This document shows, piece after piece, positions 1-11,669 of a stretch of 64,000 bases of DNA. The stretch covers positions 42,259,158 to 42,323,157 of the forward strand of contig OZ020514.1 in assembly GCA_963971425.1 (NCBI GenBank). The letters run 5' to 3'. The notes under the pieces were generated by a model. It was not told the origin of the DNA. It saw only the letters and a list, made by a program, of their open reading frames with translations, and ran no database searches. Made by a program: the position numbers and the translations under genes. The DNA comes from Bryoerythrophyllum caledonicum (Eukaryota > Streptophyta > Bryopsida > Pottiales > Pottiaceae). How positions within the stretch are numbered: position 1 is the first letter of the stretch; each line of letters starts with the position of its first letter.

Positions 1-3000
1 TCCCCTCCGCAACAAGTAGTTCTACATATGGGATGGAAATCACCATCACATGGCATGGATGGAGGTCATCAATCAGATGCACTCCTCTTGTGTTGAGTTC
101 TATGCACCTGTGAGGGTTGTGATTCTCCTCCCAACTTTGGAGAACAGACAAATTCTTCTCAATGCAGTGACAGACTGGAACAAGTAAGATGAAGTTTATA
201 TGAGTCATTTTCTAATAACAACCTATGTTTTATTGGAGTAATATATGTATTATAACGTGTTTTACAAGCAAAAGGAGACAGACCATGTGATTCAGTAACT
301 AACGCACGACTTGAAGATCCAATATTTTGGATTGTTGGATTTTGAAGAGCTGAAGGGATAAATCAGCGAGGCAGATTACAATGCAAGTGTTGCGGAATGG
401 AAAAAGACAACAAAGAAGAAGTGGTACCACATGACGCTCAACGTGTTGTCAAGGCTGATGTACGCAGTATAGTACTATTGGCTCTAAGTCAATCATCATT
501 CCATTTCTTGCGTAAAGTAATATCTTGCATATTGCAATGTACCTGATTGTCTTGGAATTCTTGTTTTGGCGTGACTTGATAGCCGTTCAAGAAAAAGAGA
601 TTTGGAAGTACAAAGACTCCCTTGTCACTAGACTTGGGGAGGATTGCAAGGGGAGTCCGGCTGAGCTGGTGAGGCTTTGCACCAAAGCTTTGCGTCTAAA
701 GAAGTCATCGACCTCAACAAATTTCAATCGCCTCTTGGCGGTTGCTAACCCTACAAACGGTGCTTTGTTCTTTTATGATGTACGATAAATGCATACAATG
801 TTTCTCTCGAACTGGTCCAATGTATTTTGCATGGCTGCAGCTCTGATCACACATTCCTAAATTGCGGGCTTACTTCTGATCTATACTTTAAAGGTCAATC
901 ATCATTTTGACAAATATCAGTCTCGTCCGGAAATGACTCCGAAGAAACATGAGGCTCATCAACACTGCTTGAGTACCTGGGAAGTTCAAGGCACATTGGT
1001 GTCGTTGGTGGAACATGAGCAAGGGTGGCAGGCAGAGTACAATTTTCCAAAGTCTCCTGCATCAGACACCACTCTTCGCAATGGGATTGATCGGGCGGCA
1101 TTCTGGGTTGGGGTATGGTATCCCTATTTCACTTGTCATTGTACTCTCAATTAAGGTCTTTACTAATTTCTATGCAAATCATCTTACATGTTTGGTTGTA
1201 ACTGGAGTCAAAGTGTGAGAAGAAATTCCTCGAGATCTTGTGTGAAGACAATGTTGTCCTGAAGATCGAGGAGCTTGCCAATCCCATCTAGGGAATTGGC
1301 ACTTGGTTGAAGTCTTGGAGCATTAAACTCTGGTACAAGGCCTTCAGCACTCACTTGGCAAAGAAGGTTGCCTTCTCAAAGACCGAGGAGTTCATGGCGC
1401 AGAAGAACAGCGAGGAGACCATGAAGGGGGCAGTTCTTTGCTACTTTTGGAGGGAGCTCGTTCTCAAGGGAGTCTTGGTTCCAAGCCAGCTGCCAATTTG
1501 TCTCCAAAAGTGGATGGACACTTTGGACCTTGAGTGTATCTTCACTGAATTGCACAGGCGTGGATTCTGACGCCACCATCTCCTCGAATGCCCCTGGTAC
1601 TTGGAGTTGAAGGATGTCGATCCTACCCCCGACGAGGATTTTCAGCACAAGGGACGTTGTGATGCCATGTCTATTCTTGGTGGAGGTGATGACATGCTAC
1701 CATCATCGATTGCTTTGCCAGTTGTTGCACAGCTCACAGAAAGGCAAACGAGGCGGCCCCAACAAAGGCTGCTAGGCAAGCGGCCAACGCACATGAGAGA
1801 GAGGCCCTGCGTCAGGAAAAGGAGACCGCCAGAACACAGAAGAAAGAGGCCAGAGAGAGGAACAAGGAGTTGGCGGCGTTGGTTGCAAAGGAAGGGCCTG
1901 AGAAGCTCATTTCTCAATTAGGTGGAATCTCGACGTCTACACTTCCAGCTATGGTGTCTAAACCGGTGGCCATCTCACCCTCTGCTAGCACTCGGCCCTC
2001 CACCTTCATCGCGAAGCCCTTGCAAACGTCGTACTCGATCCCGACAATCAAGGACGTGGAATGAGCCGTCCGTGTAAGGGTGATGTGCCAAAACGCCCTT
2101 TCCATCATGCCATTTCTTGATAGTGTCATCGAGGAGGACGACGACCCAGTCTTTTCACAAAGATGTGCTAGTTTCTTAAGGACTATTTTGGGACAAAGGC
2201 GCGGCGATATGAGAGAAAGGATTGTGACCTGGGCTTGGCGGACATGGTCTTCTTCAACATCCAAAGGGTTTGCCCATCTCGGAGATAGATGGCGGTGAGG
2301 ATGTTCCGCATTGGAATAAACTACCCACCCGGTTGACAAAGCAAGGTAAGATGGAATCCCATTGGATTCAAAACCAGTTTGAGATGGCATCCTTCTTGCT
2401 TCGCGACAACGGACCTCTCATTGTCTTCTATCCCGATTCAAAATTCATTTCGAATGAACTTTTATCATGGATAGACTAGGCACACTTCATGGAGGAGATG
2501 AAGTGGTTTTGCATCAACAGTCTGCCCCTCTCCAGTGCTCGCCATCCCAGACGCACTCTGAAGTGCTTCATGGTAAAGTGCTTTGTGAGGAAGCACTTGC
2601 ATCAAGTCCCCTTTACCTTCTTCGATCGAATGGAGCTTCAACGAGAGGGGATTATGTTGTGTTCAGATGGTCATCTGACAAATTTGATCACCCAAGAGAC
2701 GTTGACAATGAAGCAAGGTAGCGACGGGCCTTGGCGAGGAGCACGGGAAATGTCCAGCAACCTCGTGGAGGCCCTCATTGACCTTTACATCCAGGTTGAC
2801 GACGTTGTCCTTGACCTCACTACGTCCACCAGTAAGGATGATTTTAAATTTCAATCATATTCAATATTTTGTTAGTCTTCAATGCTATCATTTTTTATTT
2901 CTTTTGGTAAGGTGCATCCATTAATAAGGCTTGCAAGACCCTAAAGCGTCACACCCTCGCATTAGAGAAGGACTTGGATCTGGTGGAGGAGGTCCACCTT

Positions 3001-3520
3001 CCTCTAATACCACGCGTTGTGGAGGTAGAGTCCGCCGCCTCAGCTTCCGTACACGACGGATCTCGTAAGCCGCCGTTGGTGCTTGACACGCACAAGTCAG
3101 AGGTGAAGATCGACCAAAAGAGAATTTGTAAATAAGTTCTATTTTGACTGCATTATTGGTTGCATCATAGTACCTTAGGCTCTTTTTATTGCTAATTTTA
3201 TCATTGGTGTTTAATATGATCCTGTAGTAGGTCGCGGTTGCTGAAGACTTTACCATCAACGACTCAACCGGGGGTGCTGTCATGGTTGTCCGCCCAAGCA
3301 CGAAGCCTTCCAAGTCCATTTCATATTAGTCCGTGGAATGCTTGTGTTGCAGACGCTATGGCATTGCTTCCCTCTCGTGCACGGAGTCGGAGGGTAGACC
3401 GTGGAAGGCCCACCTCATGTCCGTTCATAAAGAGGGAGGGTGCTACTAGTGGATCGGATAGTAGTGATCCTTCTTTGCCAGACAGTGACTTCGAAGACTT
3501 TCTAGTAGAGGATTAGTGAT
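1..3520 (+). pseudogene. M1: ParB-like motif plus beta-class N6/N4 methyltransferase-like gene, broken
   Basis: The 5' end is cut by the window edge. The first exon (to about 183) encodes WDGNHHHMAWMEV, like the DGNHR motif of ParB-type nuclease domains; a GT at 184 opens a likely intron to about 268. Fragments at 525-788, 1216-1570 and 1601-1660 have no recognisable domain. A Lys/Glu/Ala-rich coiled coil follows at 1735-1900. Near 2215-2260 one frame reads CDLGLADMVFFNI, placed like the DPPY motif IV of beta-class amino-methyltransferases. At 2740-2830 EMSSNLVEALIDLY leads into VVLDLTTST, the order expected for motifs X and I. A GT-AG intron (2832-2911) interrupts motif I; the next exon continues SASINKACKTLKRH and ALEKD. 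The tail (about 3430-3516) is acidic. Several frameshifts and stops (1291, 2062) make it a pseudogene unless more introns are present. The catalytic motifs are not canonical, so activity is unlikely. The assignment rests on motif order only. Confidence 0.45.
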
Positions 3521-5230
3521 TCCCTCCCCTGGCCAAATTGTTTTGTTTTCTCATCGAATTTGAAGTTTGTGGACATCATCATAGTCGTTGTGTGAGCCAT
3601 TCTCTTTTTAAGTGCATGACATTTAAGTGCGTGTATTATAGGGTTGTCAAATTTGATGATGATGTTCTCACAATAGTTTTGCAGTCGTCTGGTTATGAAT
3701 ATCCATCCTAAATCGGAGACATTTCTAACGTGTTTACATGTTTTACAAATGTTCCCATTAGTCAGTTTTGGACAGGTTCTCTAAATTATTTAAGCTTTAT
3801 AGGTCGAAGTAGTTTTCACATCATGGATATCACCTAGGTATTACAAGGATATTAACCTAGTATTACTTAGTTATCATGTAGATATTGCTGGAATACGACG
3901 TGAATGTAATGTAGGTGTTATATTTAATAATTTTCAGTAATATTGGAAAAATATTTGACCGTCTATGTTGCTAATCAACTCAGTGTGACATGTCAAAATA
4001 TTCATACTCCTAGCCATAAATATTTTCTCCAAGTTTATAAAAAACCATATGATTAAACCCTCAAAAATTCTAAAAACGCCGTTTTCAAAAATATTTTCAT
4101 TCTAGGTTTATTTTCCCTTATATTCTTCTTTTTTTCTAAATATAACTTACGGCCAAAGGCATTGCTTTAAATTTTACAAAAAAAATCTTGAATAAATAAG
4201 CTAAAATATTCAGTGCTCGCTGCTTGCTGCTTACCGCTCGCTGCTCACAAGATAGCAATCCTGGCAATGGATGTATCATGTGTGCCAATGTATTGTGTCG
4301 GACTTAACCTCCAATATATAGGCCCCAACTCTTGCAGCCATATCTAAGTTAGTAGTAACTTTAGTAACCTACCCCTCATTTGCTAGTAATAGATCTACAC
4401 TCTCTTTTCTTCCTTTTAACACTCTAGTCCCAAGCTCACTACAAACCACAGATCTACAATTGTAAGTGGAGCTCGCAAGCCACACTTGTTGCCCTTACAC
4501 CCCAGATTTGCAGCTAACTTCCGTGCAACCTTTCACCAAAAAAAACGGAGCTCTCTAGGAATTCATCTCCCACCTTGATTCTCAAATGAGAAAAGGGACA
4601 ATCATTGTGCAACATGAATTTAAGGTTGTATAAGTATTAATGCGCTTTGAGGGCACAGGTTCGGAGCTCCTTGTTGAAATAATACATCAAATTTGCCTTG
4701 TTCATGCAACAATTTATCATATGGCAATGTGGAGCAAACAATTTTGACAAGTGGCACTACTGGATGTAATCTTTGGAAGTGACGAGAGACCACGGTAATG
4801 GTTCATCTTCCCGACCCTGCATTCGCTTCTTCTAGAATTTCCAATGCTTGAACCTATGCTTGTCTTTCTCCCTCTTCCTCTCTGCGCTGGTCATTGATGG
4901 CTGCTCATAGGCTTCTAAATCACTCTCACTTTCTAATGTGCAAATATTCTAAAAATTTACCAAAATATTCTAAAACTATTCTAAACTAGCTCTAAATGTG
5001 AAAAAAAAATTAGAGCTTAATAATAAGTGTGGAACAACTCTTGATATATTAGAGTTGTTCCACAAATACATTTGAGTAGCACACCGGTGCAATTATCACA
5101 TTGGATTTCAAAATAATCCAAGTTAGTGATATTAATTAATACAAACCCTAAACGAAGGTAGTGAAGATGAGATGCAATATGTTGTTGTTCAACAAATAAG
5201 GAGCTCTACTCGTAGATCACACAGTCAACC
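3521..5230. other. Non-coding AT-rich stretch
   Basis: No reading frame here looks coding on either strand. The stretch holds A/T runs and a small cluster of CGCTGCT-like words near 4216-4250. I see no RNA gene or transposon end. Confidence 0.5.
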
Positions 5231-5299
5231 ACCTAAAATAAATAGTTGAAGGCCACGATTTCCAAGTGGACTAATGTGATATGAGCCGATCGCCACCTC

Positions 5300-5830
5300 A
5301 ACATTATTACTAGTACGCGGAATCGCACGCGGCATGGTGAATAAGGCACATTTTGTAGGAGGACAGAGCATATTCCCAGGAGGGTCGGACGCGTACAAGT
5401 AGTGGTTGCGCGCATAGAAAAAGGGGTCAGGCCTGTGGAATTTGGACGCCTCTTACACCAAGCGATTAGATGCGTCGACAAAGAAAATGCTCTCGTTCTA
5501 TAGGGCCGGTCGCTTACTTAACCAGGGCAGGCGCGTGGCCTCTAGGAGCAAACAACGCGGTTATGGGACAAGCGCGTACGGGCTTTAGAGATTTGGCCCG
5601 TACGGATTCCGTGGTCAAGCGCGCCAATAGAAAGGATGCGCGCGTTTTGTTGGGTCGGATGCATACTTTACCAAGGTGGGCGTGTGCCAATTGAGGTTGG
5701 ATGCGTGGCGTCTCGAGGCGGGCAAGATAATTATCCATAGGCACGCACGGTATTGGGACAAGCATGTACGTATTTCGAGGTCAAGCGCAAGCGAGATGGG
5801 CACATACATGCGTCCATGCGAGGATCAGTA
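5300..5830. repeat. GC-rich patch of degenerate short repeats
   Basis: This half-kilobase is much richer in CpG than its flanks and repeats variants of GGACAAGCGCGTACG, GGTCGGATGCG and GGGCGCGT. The three overlapping frames that look open here (5470-5694, 5514-5765 on the minus strand, 5233-5481 on the minus strand) follow from the low-A/T composition and show no domain. A patch with similar words in the other orientation lies at 8690-9000. Confidence 0.45.
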
Positions 5831-5985
5831 GTTTCAACGCCACTTTGAAGTATAGAGAATATTTTTTGAATTAAAAAATGCTCCACTCAATTGGCTTCTT
5901 GTGCTAGTACTATTTGTACCTTGCTAGGAACTAAGGGGAGGGCCACCACACATTGAATGGCGTTTGATTTATTTTTTTCAAATTC

Positions 5986-7680
5986 TTGTTTGTGTTGATT
6001 GAAGATTATGCAATGGCCTCAGATTTTAATATTGAAAAGCGTCAAGCGTATGTTGATTTAGATGTTCCAGATGCATTTGAGCTTCCTCCTACTAGTTATG
6101 CAGCATCAAGCGGCAATCTCTCCAATGAACTAAAGGCACCGTCTAGGAGAGCAAAGCAAAAAATGTCAGTGCATGAAAAGGATGCAAGGTATCCACTGAA
6201 GGAGTATATTGCGTTTTTTTGAGGTGTGGCAATACAATAATATTTTTGGTGGTGCAAAATTGATGTGGAGCAATTCCATCAACCGTACATGAAGTAGGAA
6301 GAGCCCAAAATCATGAGCCTAGAGGCCCACCTCCAATCATAATTTGAGCGCGCTTTGAAGACTTCTAACTTGTACAAGGATTCCTCATTTATAGAAAGAA
6401 TGATCACTCATGGATAGATAACTTAGACTTCTAACTAGTACTACTATTCCTCATTTATAGAAAGAATGATCACTCAATGCACAAGTAATGCATCGCATAT
6501 ATTTGATTGAAAGGTGGTAAATCCTCGAGGAGGTCAACATTTGACTGAAGACTTGGAACTATGCAAGTTCCTCGAGGGTGTGAAGACTTTAGTCGGTAGG
6601 TTTTTAGCATTTTATACAAGAGGCATGCCTTGGAATGAACAAGCAATGAAGAGGGCTTTGGAGATGCATGTGTTGCACAACGTGCAATTCCTTCCAGACA
6701 ATGTGGAATCTATGGACTCTCTAAATATGCCACCATCGATGGATATGGAAAGGTTTAAAAGGTTTGCATCGTAGGTGTGAGAGCCATTTTGGCATTCATG
6801 GAGTTTGGTGGAAAAATGCCAACGGCGTCCTATTCAAAGGAGAAATTTAGACAACGATCTCACGAAGCCATGAAATGCAACGTTGCACACCTAGGAGTTA
6901 TAAAGTTTTGAGCGGTGAATACAAAGAATATGCTAGCATTTTCATTGAAGTGGAATGGTAATAGTTGGGTCCATCTTAAAATCGTTGACTCAAAAGGCAG
7001 ATCCGACGGCTTCATGCAAATCAATCATGTGAGCTACATACATTTTGGCAAAGGACACTACACAGATCTTAGTTTATTTTAAGAACAGGGCAAGGTTTGC
7101 TTGGGATATGATATGCACCATGGCCTAAGTCCACAAGGCGAATGTCATTCACAATTACATCGCTCCCACCAACGTGCTCCTCAACTCTCCTCTAAAGAAA
7201 CCAGGGTCCATCTTCATTGGAGTTTGTGAGTGGGGAATTGCGAGACGAGTGTCACACGTAGAGCCATCAAAATATGGATTTTGGATATACAGAGTTTGAC
7301 AATCAACGCCGTAAATGACATTGAGTAGCTTTGGAGTTGTTTTAAAAGTTCGGCCTGCAAAATTCGGAAACGGCCTTGGATGTGATGCAACGGCTACACC
7401 AATACACCTAGCTTGCCTATTCATACTCCGTTGGGTGGATGGCCAAAGCGGTATGCGCAAAAGAATCTGACTCGGCATTCTACAAATCAAGCATTAACAA
7501 TGTTGCTTTTCAAGTGAAGATTGACAAGTTATTGGAGTGAGATCCAATTAATCGGTGGTTAGTCTCCAACGTGGTTGACATGCTAATGGCAAAGGGATCT
7601 TGGTCGACTAAGCTAGTATGAAAAACCTGTCACAAAGGGTGTAGAGACAAGGCACAAGCCTTTGTTTGCAACCTAGTAAC
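5986..7680 (+). pseudogene. Decayed protein-kinase-like gene
   Basis: The N-terminal part (5986-6222 and 6514-6774) has no recognised domain. From about 7092 the plus strand reads a kinase-like C-terminal half. VIHNYIAPTNVLL matches subdomain VIb (HRDLxPxNVLL), with N-Y where the R-D of HRD would be. FIGVCEWGIA matches subdomain VII, with E-W-G in place of D-F-G. After a frameshift near 7298, VALELF matches the APE region, AYSYSVGWMAK the DxxSxG helix, and LLE-stop-DPINRW the final subdomain XI arginine region. The order and spacing fit the kinase fold. The catalytic Asp of VIb and the metal-binding Asp of VII are both replaced, and in-frame stops occur (7123, 7297), so this is a dead copy, perhaps of a family that was already pseudokinase-like. 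The N-lobe could not be placed. Confidence 0.6.
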
Positions 7681-7689
7681 AATGTAGGT

Positions 7690-8689
7690 TTGATTTTAGA
7701 ATTCTTCTAATGAAATGTAATTGGTTACTTCAATTGCAAAATGAAAATCCAAAAAAAAATAGCACTCTGGCTCATGGTTTGGCGAGTTAAAGTATATCTT
7801 TCATTACTACATATGTGTCACAAGTATCTCAAATTAGACAAATAGACTTTTTTTGAGAGTTTCAAGAGGCAAAATACTTCAAAAATTTTGGAAGACATTC
7901 ATAACATAATTTGTTCCTACATTATAATTGAAAATTGTAGATCCAAAACTTAATTTGACTTTTTTTGGTAAAATAAGTTATTTTTTCAAGAAGCCCAAAT
8001 AAGAAATTAATGTTGATTTTTGCTCCAAATTCTTATCCAACCTTCTTTAGTATACAAATATCTATCTTGAAACATAAAGTGTTTTCAAATAAATGTTTTC
8101 TTTCCATTATTTTCTACCAAACCTAGTTTTTGGTGCCTTGATTCAACATTTATACTACATAGTATATTCGATATAATTTCAGTCTCTATAGTATGCAATA
8201 TACTCACCTCAGGAAAGGGTTGGGCCACCTATAGAGCAACATGTGTTATGACAACACAAAGTCCAAAAAATCAGCACCTTCTCCAAGATATTTCTTATTC
8301 ACCCAACATTTTATTGGCCATGATTTCTTCACAGCTAATCAATGGACGGTTGGCATTCAACAACAATTTAACAAAGGGCTTCAAAACAAATATTCCCCGG
8401 AGTATATTTTTTTTGCCCAAAAGTGAGTAACCTTTGTGGACTTCTACCCAAAGCCATTCTACTTTGAAGTTCCTGACGCTTGCTTCTACTATGAAATATA
8501 GCAATTTTGGCTTAAGGTTTTGATAGTTAAAATTGATTTTTGAACCTTTTGCAATATGGACTAGCATCGTGATGTAATGGTGTCTTTTGTCTATCTCATG
8601 ATCAATTAAAAGTTTAATATTTCATGGTCTTAGCGTTGTGAATATATGCATGCTAAGGATCCTACAATTCCACCTTAAAGTTGGCTTGA
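7690..8689. other. Non-coding AT-rich stretch
   Basis: No gene is recognised. Parts (about 7840-8040) share wording such as CAAAATACTTCAAAAATTTT with the inverted ends of the elements at 12.7 and 49.5 kb, so this may be a decayed piece of that repeat family. Small overlapping frames at 8241-8567 on both strands look like chance. Confidence 0.35.
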
Positions 8690-9010
8690 CGCCCCTAGCC
8701 TAGCCGACCAGAGCACGCGTGCGGCCCCAAGCTTGCGCCCCCAGCCTTCTCTCGCACGCACCTAGCCTTGTACAGCGAAGCCGCTCCTAACCCCTACAAC
8801 GCACGTGACCTGATGAAGACGTGGTCAGCCACTCCTGGTATGCTCCTGGTCTCTCTCCGTATGCGCGCGGCCCTCCTCGGTATGCGTCTAGCCTCCACAA
8901 TATGCGCCCACTTCCTTCACAAGCCCTCCTTCTTTATGCAATCGCCCTTTGCCTGCACACGAGCAACCCTCTATTCTACGTGGCACCCATGAAATTGCCT
9001 TCATGGTAGT
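8690..9010. repeat. GC-rich patch with about 21-bp degenerate units
   Basis: Units of the form CGTATGCGCGCGGCCCTCCT, CGGTATGCGTCTAGCCTCCA and AATATGCGCCCACTTCCTTC follow one another near 8866-8930. The patch is GC-rich against AT-rich flanks and resembles the reverse complement of the patch at 5.3-5.8 kb. Frames at 8768-8992 and 8821-9009 look like a by-product of the repeats. Confidence 0.45.
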
Positions 9011-9029
9011 CGACTAGTCGGTAGATTAA

Positions 9030-10600
9030 TTTACCATTGGTTTTGGTCAAACCAAGGTTGACCCTTATCGGACGGACAACAACCTCTATCAAACGAGCAG
9101 ACGGGCGGATGGACATTACGGGACGGACAGAGGCCGGAACCACCATGACCATAATGAGTAGGCAACGCTCCCACTAATCTCATCACCACTTGGTGTTGAT
9201 GTTGGTGTCGGTGTTGTTGAAGGCCCACGATTGCACCTCCTTCTTCACCATCCACCATCTTCTCCTGTTTGGAATCACTATCATCCATGGTACTTGGTTT
9301 GGAAGATTTGTCCACCAAAACCATTAATTCATCTCATTATTCCCACTAGGATTCATCTCCAAACCATGACCAACACTTGAGTTATCTACAACAAACACCA
9401 CATCGCGACTCTGAATGATCTTCGTCTCACACATGAGGCGATATGCCTTGGTGCCCTAGCAATAGTCAAGAAACAAACAATTTGTGCCTTTTGCATCGAG
9501 TTAACCCCTCTTTGCATTCGATACCATCGCAAATGCAATCCATCCAAACACACACATGTGTGCAATGCATGGCTTGCGGCCGCTCCAAGCCTCTTGTGGT
9601 ATGATGGTGACAAGCGCCCTTGTCGGGCACCGATTGCGGATGTACATTGCATTGGTCTCTACTTCCGACTAAAATGCAAGCTTGAGTCCTTGAGCACGGA
9701 TCATGCTCCTTGCCATCTCCACAATGTTGCGGAGAGCTCGCTCGGCCTCTCGATTTTGCTCAGGCGTGTACAGTGTTGATAATTGCCTCTTGATGCCGTG
9801 ATGCTTCAAGTAGCCTCCAAATGCCTTGGAGATGAACTCTCCACCATTGTCGGACCAAAACACCTTGATCTTGTGCTCCAATTGCTTCTCCACAAGCACC
9901 TTGAACTCCTTGAACCTCTTAAGGCACTACCCCTTCGTCTTCAACGTGTTCAACCAATCCTTCCTTGAAAAGTCACCAATGAAGGTCACAAAGTACCTAC
10001 CAATGGACGTGGTCTTCATGGGGCCGCCACATCCAAATGTACAATCTCCAAATGCTTTGTGGCATGAGTTCCTCCATCCTTTGGAAATGGTGCCCTATGT
10101 TGCTTGTCTTCCACACATCCTTCACAAAATGGCATAGATGACTCATCTTTGCCAAGGGTCATGCCACTTATTATGCATTGAAGCAAATGCACAGTTCTCA
10201 CGTTCAAATGACCGAGTCAATCATGCCAAAGCTCCATGGCGCCATTCTTGCTTGATGATTGTGCCAAATTAGCTGCATCCGCCTTATACACCTTGGTGAA
10301 GGCTACTTGGTACAAGTTGTTCTCACGAGGTGCAACCGCAAGTACATCTCCATTTGGTGTCTTCATTGAGCATCCGTCCACATTGAATTGCATCTTCATA
10401 CCACTTGACACAAGGTTGTTCACCAAGAGCAAGTTTGCTTGCAACTTGGGCACATGAAGGACGTCCTTGATTGTCATCCTCTTTGAATGACCCCTCACTT
10501 CGACAACAATGGCACCGACTCCAATCGCATCCACAACACTATCATTATCCAAATGAATGTTGCGTGATGGAATTATCTCATGCGTATGAAATGTTGCTCA
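9030..10600 (-). mobile_element. Ty1/copia retrotransposon fragment (pre-integrase and integrase region)
   Basis: Read on the minus strand from 10552. First comes the linker after the protease (GHSKRMTIKDVLHVPKLQ, LLLVNNLVSSG), then ELWHD leading into the pre-integrase zinc region with FCEGCVEDKQHRAPFP (10207-10016). Next is the integrase core with WSDNGGEFISKAF, HGIKRQLS, YTPEQN and EAERALRN (9899-9669). The C-terminal integrase segments NRCPTRAL, EAWSGRKPC and, one frame over, GTKAYRLMCETKIIQSRDVV lie at 9660-9400. Frames change several times, so the copy is dead. No reverse transcriptase, RNase H or LTR was found beside it. The 9324-9031 part is acidic and His/Gln-rich and probably corresponds to the variable spacer before reverse transcriptase. 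Integrase DNG and the trailing E-R are preserved. Confidence 0.85.
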
Positions 10601-11015
10601 ATGTGGTGTCATGTGTTTCGTGCTTATATTTGGAAGGACTGTAGACCTTTAAGTCAGCATTCCAAGGACACCAAGCACGCTCACATCTGACTCGCGACGA
10701 TGAAGTTATAGCGGTTTTAGCATATATGGGTCTGCTGCCTTGAGTGGAGCACCTCCTCTCTCACTATTTTACTTCTATTTTAATGTTCATCGTGGATTTT
10801 CGACTTTATTATTCCTACCCTAGAAGTTTTATTTAAATTACTATTTTTTACTCCATATTCAATTTACTTTTATCTTATCGTATATAGTTAAAATCTTTTA
10901 TTTAACCTCATCCAATAAATTCCATTAGGTTTAGAATTCATCCATCAAGGTTAGGGTTCATCCATTAGGATTAGGAATTATGTGTTGTGGTTAGGGGTTA
11001 GGATTTGGATGAATT
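10601..11015. other. Non-coding interval
   Basis: No gene is seen. Between 10930 and 11030 the plus strand carries GGTTAGGG-like words mixed with CATCCATTAGG. The spacing is irregular. Confidence 0.4.
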
Positions 11016-11017
11016 AG

Positions 11018-11650
11018 TTAGGGTGAATTTAGGTTCAAAAGTGGCGTATCAAAGGTGACACTTTCCACGACCGTGGCCATGCAATCAATGTTGTTGATAT
11101 CCTCCTTTAGCTCTTCCTGCACCACCTTATGAAAAACATCCTTAAGACCGTCTTTGTTGCAGAATATAGGAGCCCCATATAGGTCAAAGTCAAACACAAT
11201 AAACATCACGAGTGTACCCTTCTTGAGTCCAAACTCTCATGGTTTCTTGATCTTCTTCAAGGCCGCCCAAGACTTAACTGGGGCATCATTTCTAGGAGTC
11301 ATGCTGTTGTTTCACACAACTCAAGGCTGTCATCTGCCATTCTAACCTTCACTTTAAGTAAGAGTCTTACTTTATCAATGTCCTCAAGGTCTTCCATCAT
11401 GTCCACCACCGCGACGAGGTTGCCTTCCAAATAGCTAATGCTACCGTCTCTTCCGTTTATTCCTATCTCGACAACGACGTGGTGCCTCCAAGTGATATCT
11501 TATTCCGTAAGGTTGAATGGAGCATTAAATGTTGCTTGCAATATGAATTCATCTAGCCACACCATCTCATCTTCCAAGATTGGGATCTGCACTAAAAGCC
11601 ACTTGAGCCTAGATAGCCTGTGCAACAAAACAACCACTCACTTTTCTTAA
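11018..11650 (-). pseudogene. M2 family, short decayed copy
   Basis: On the minus strand 11440-11300 reads SYLEGNLVAVVDMMED and then LEDIDKVRLLLKVKVRMADD. The gene at 61.15-61.43 kb has SFLGGNLVAVMDIMED followed by FIQLLLKVKVRVADD. After a jump, 11240-11018 reads LKKGTLVMFIVFDFD and CNKDGLKDVFHKVVQ, matching LKKGVHEMFVVFGFD and SRDGLKAFVLRVLQ at 63.3-63.4 kb. So this copy keeps both ends of the family's middle section but lacks about 1.7 kb that holds the ParB-like motif in the longer copy. It contains stops (for example near 11238). It lies opposite in orientation to the long copy and, like it, has P1 palindromes on its 5' side (11.67-12.56 kb). Function cannot be told from this fragment. 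Confidence 0.6.
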
Positions 11651-11669
11651 AATTGCATGCCATACATTT

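Noticed and set aside
10930-11035. Interstitial telomere-like GGTTAGGG words
   Set aside because: Spacing is irregular and units are mixed with CATCCATTAGG; not a telomere repeat array.
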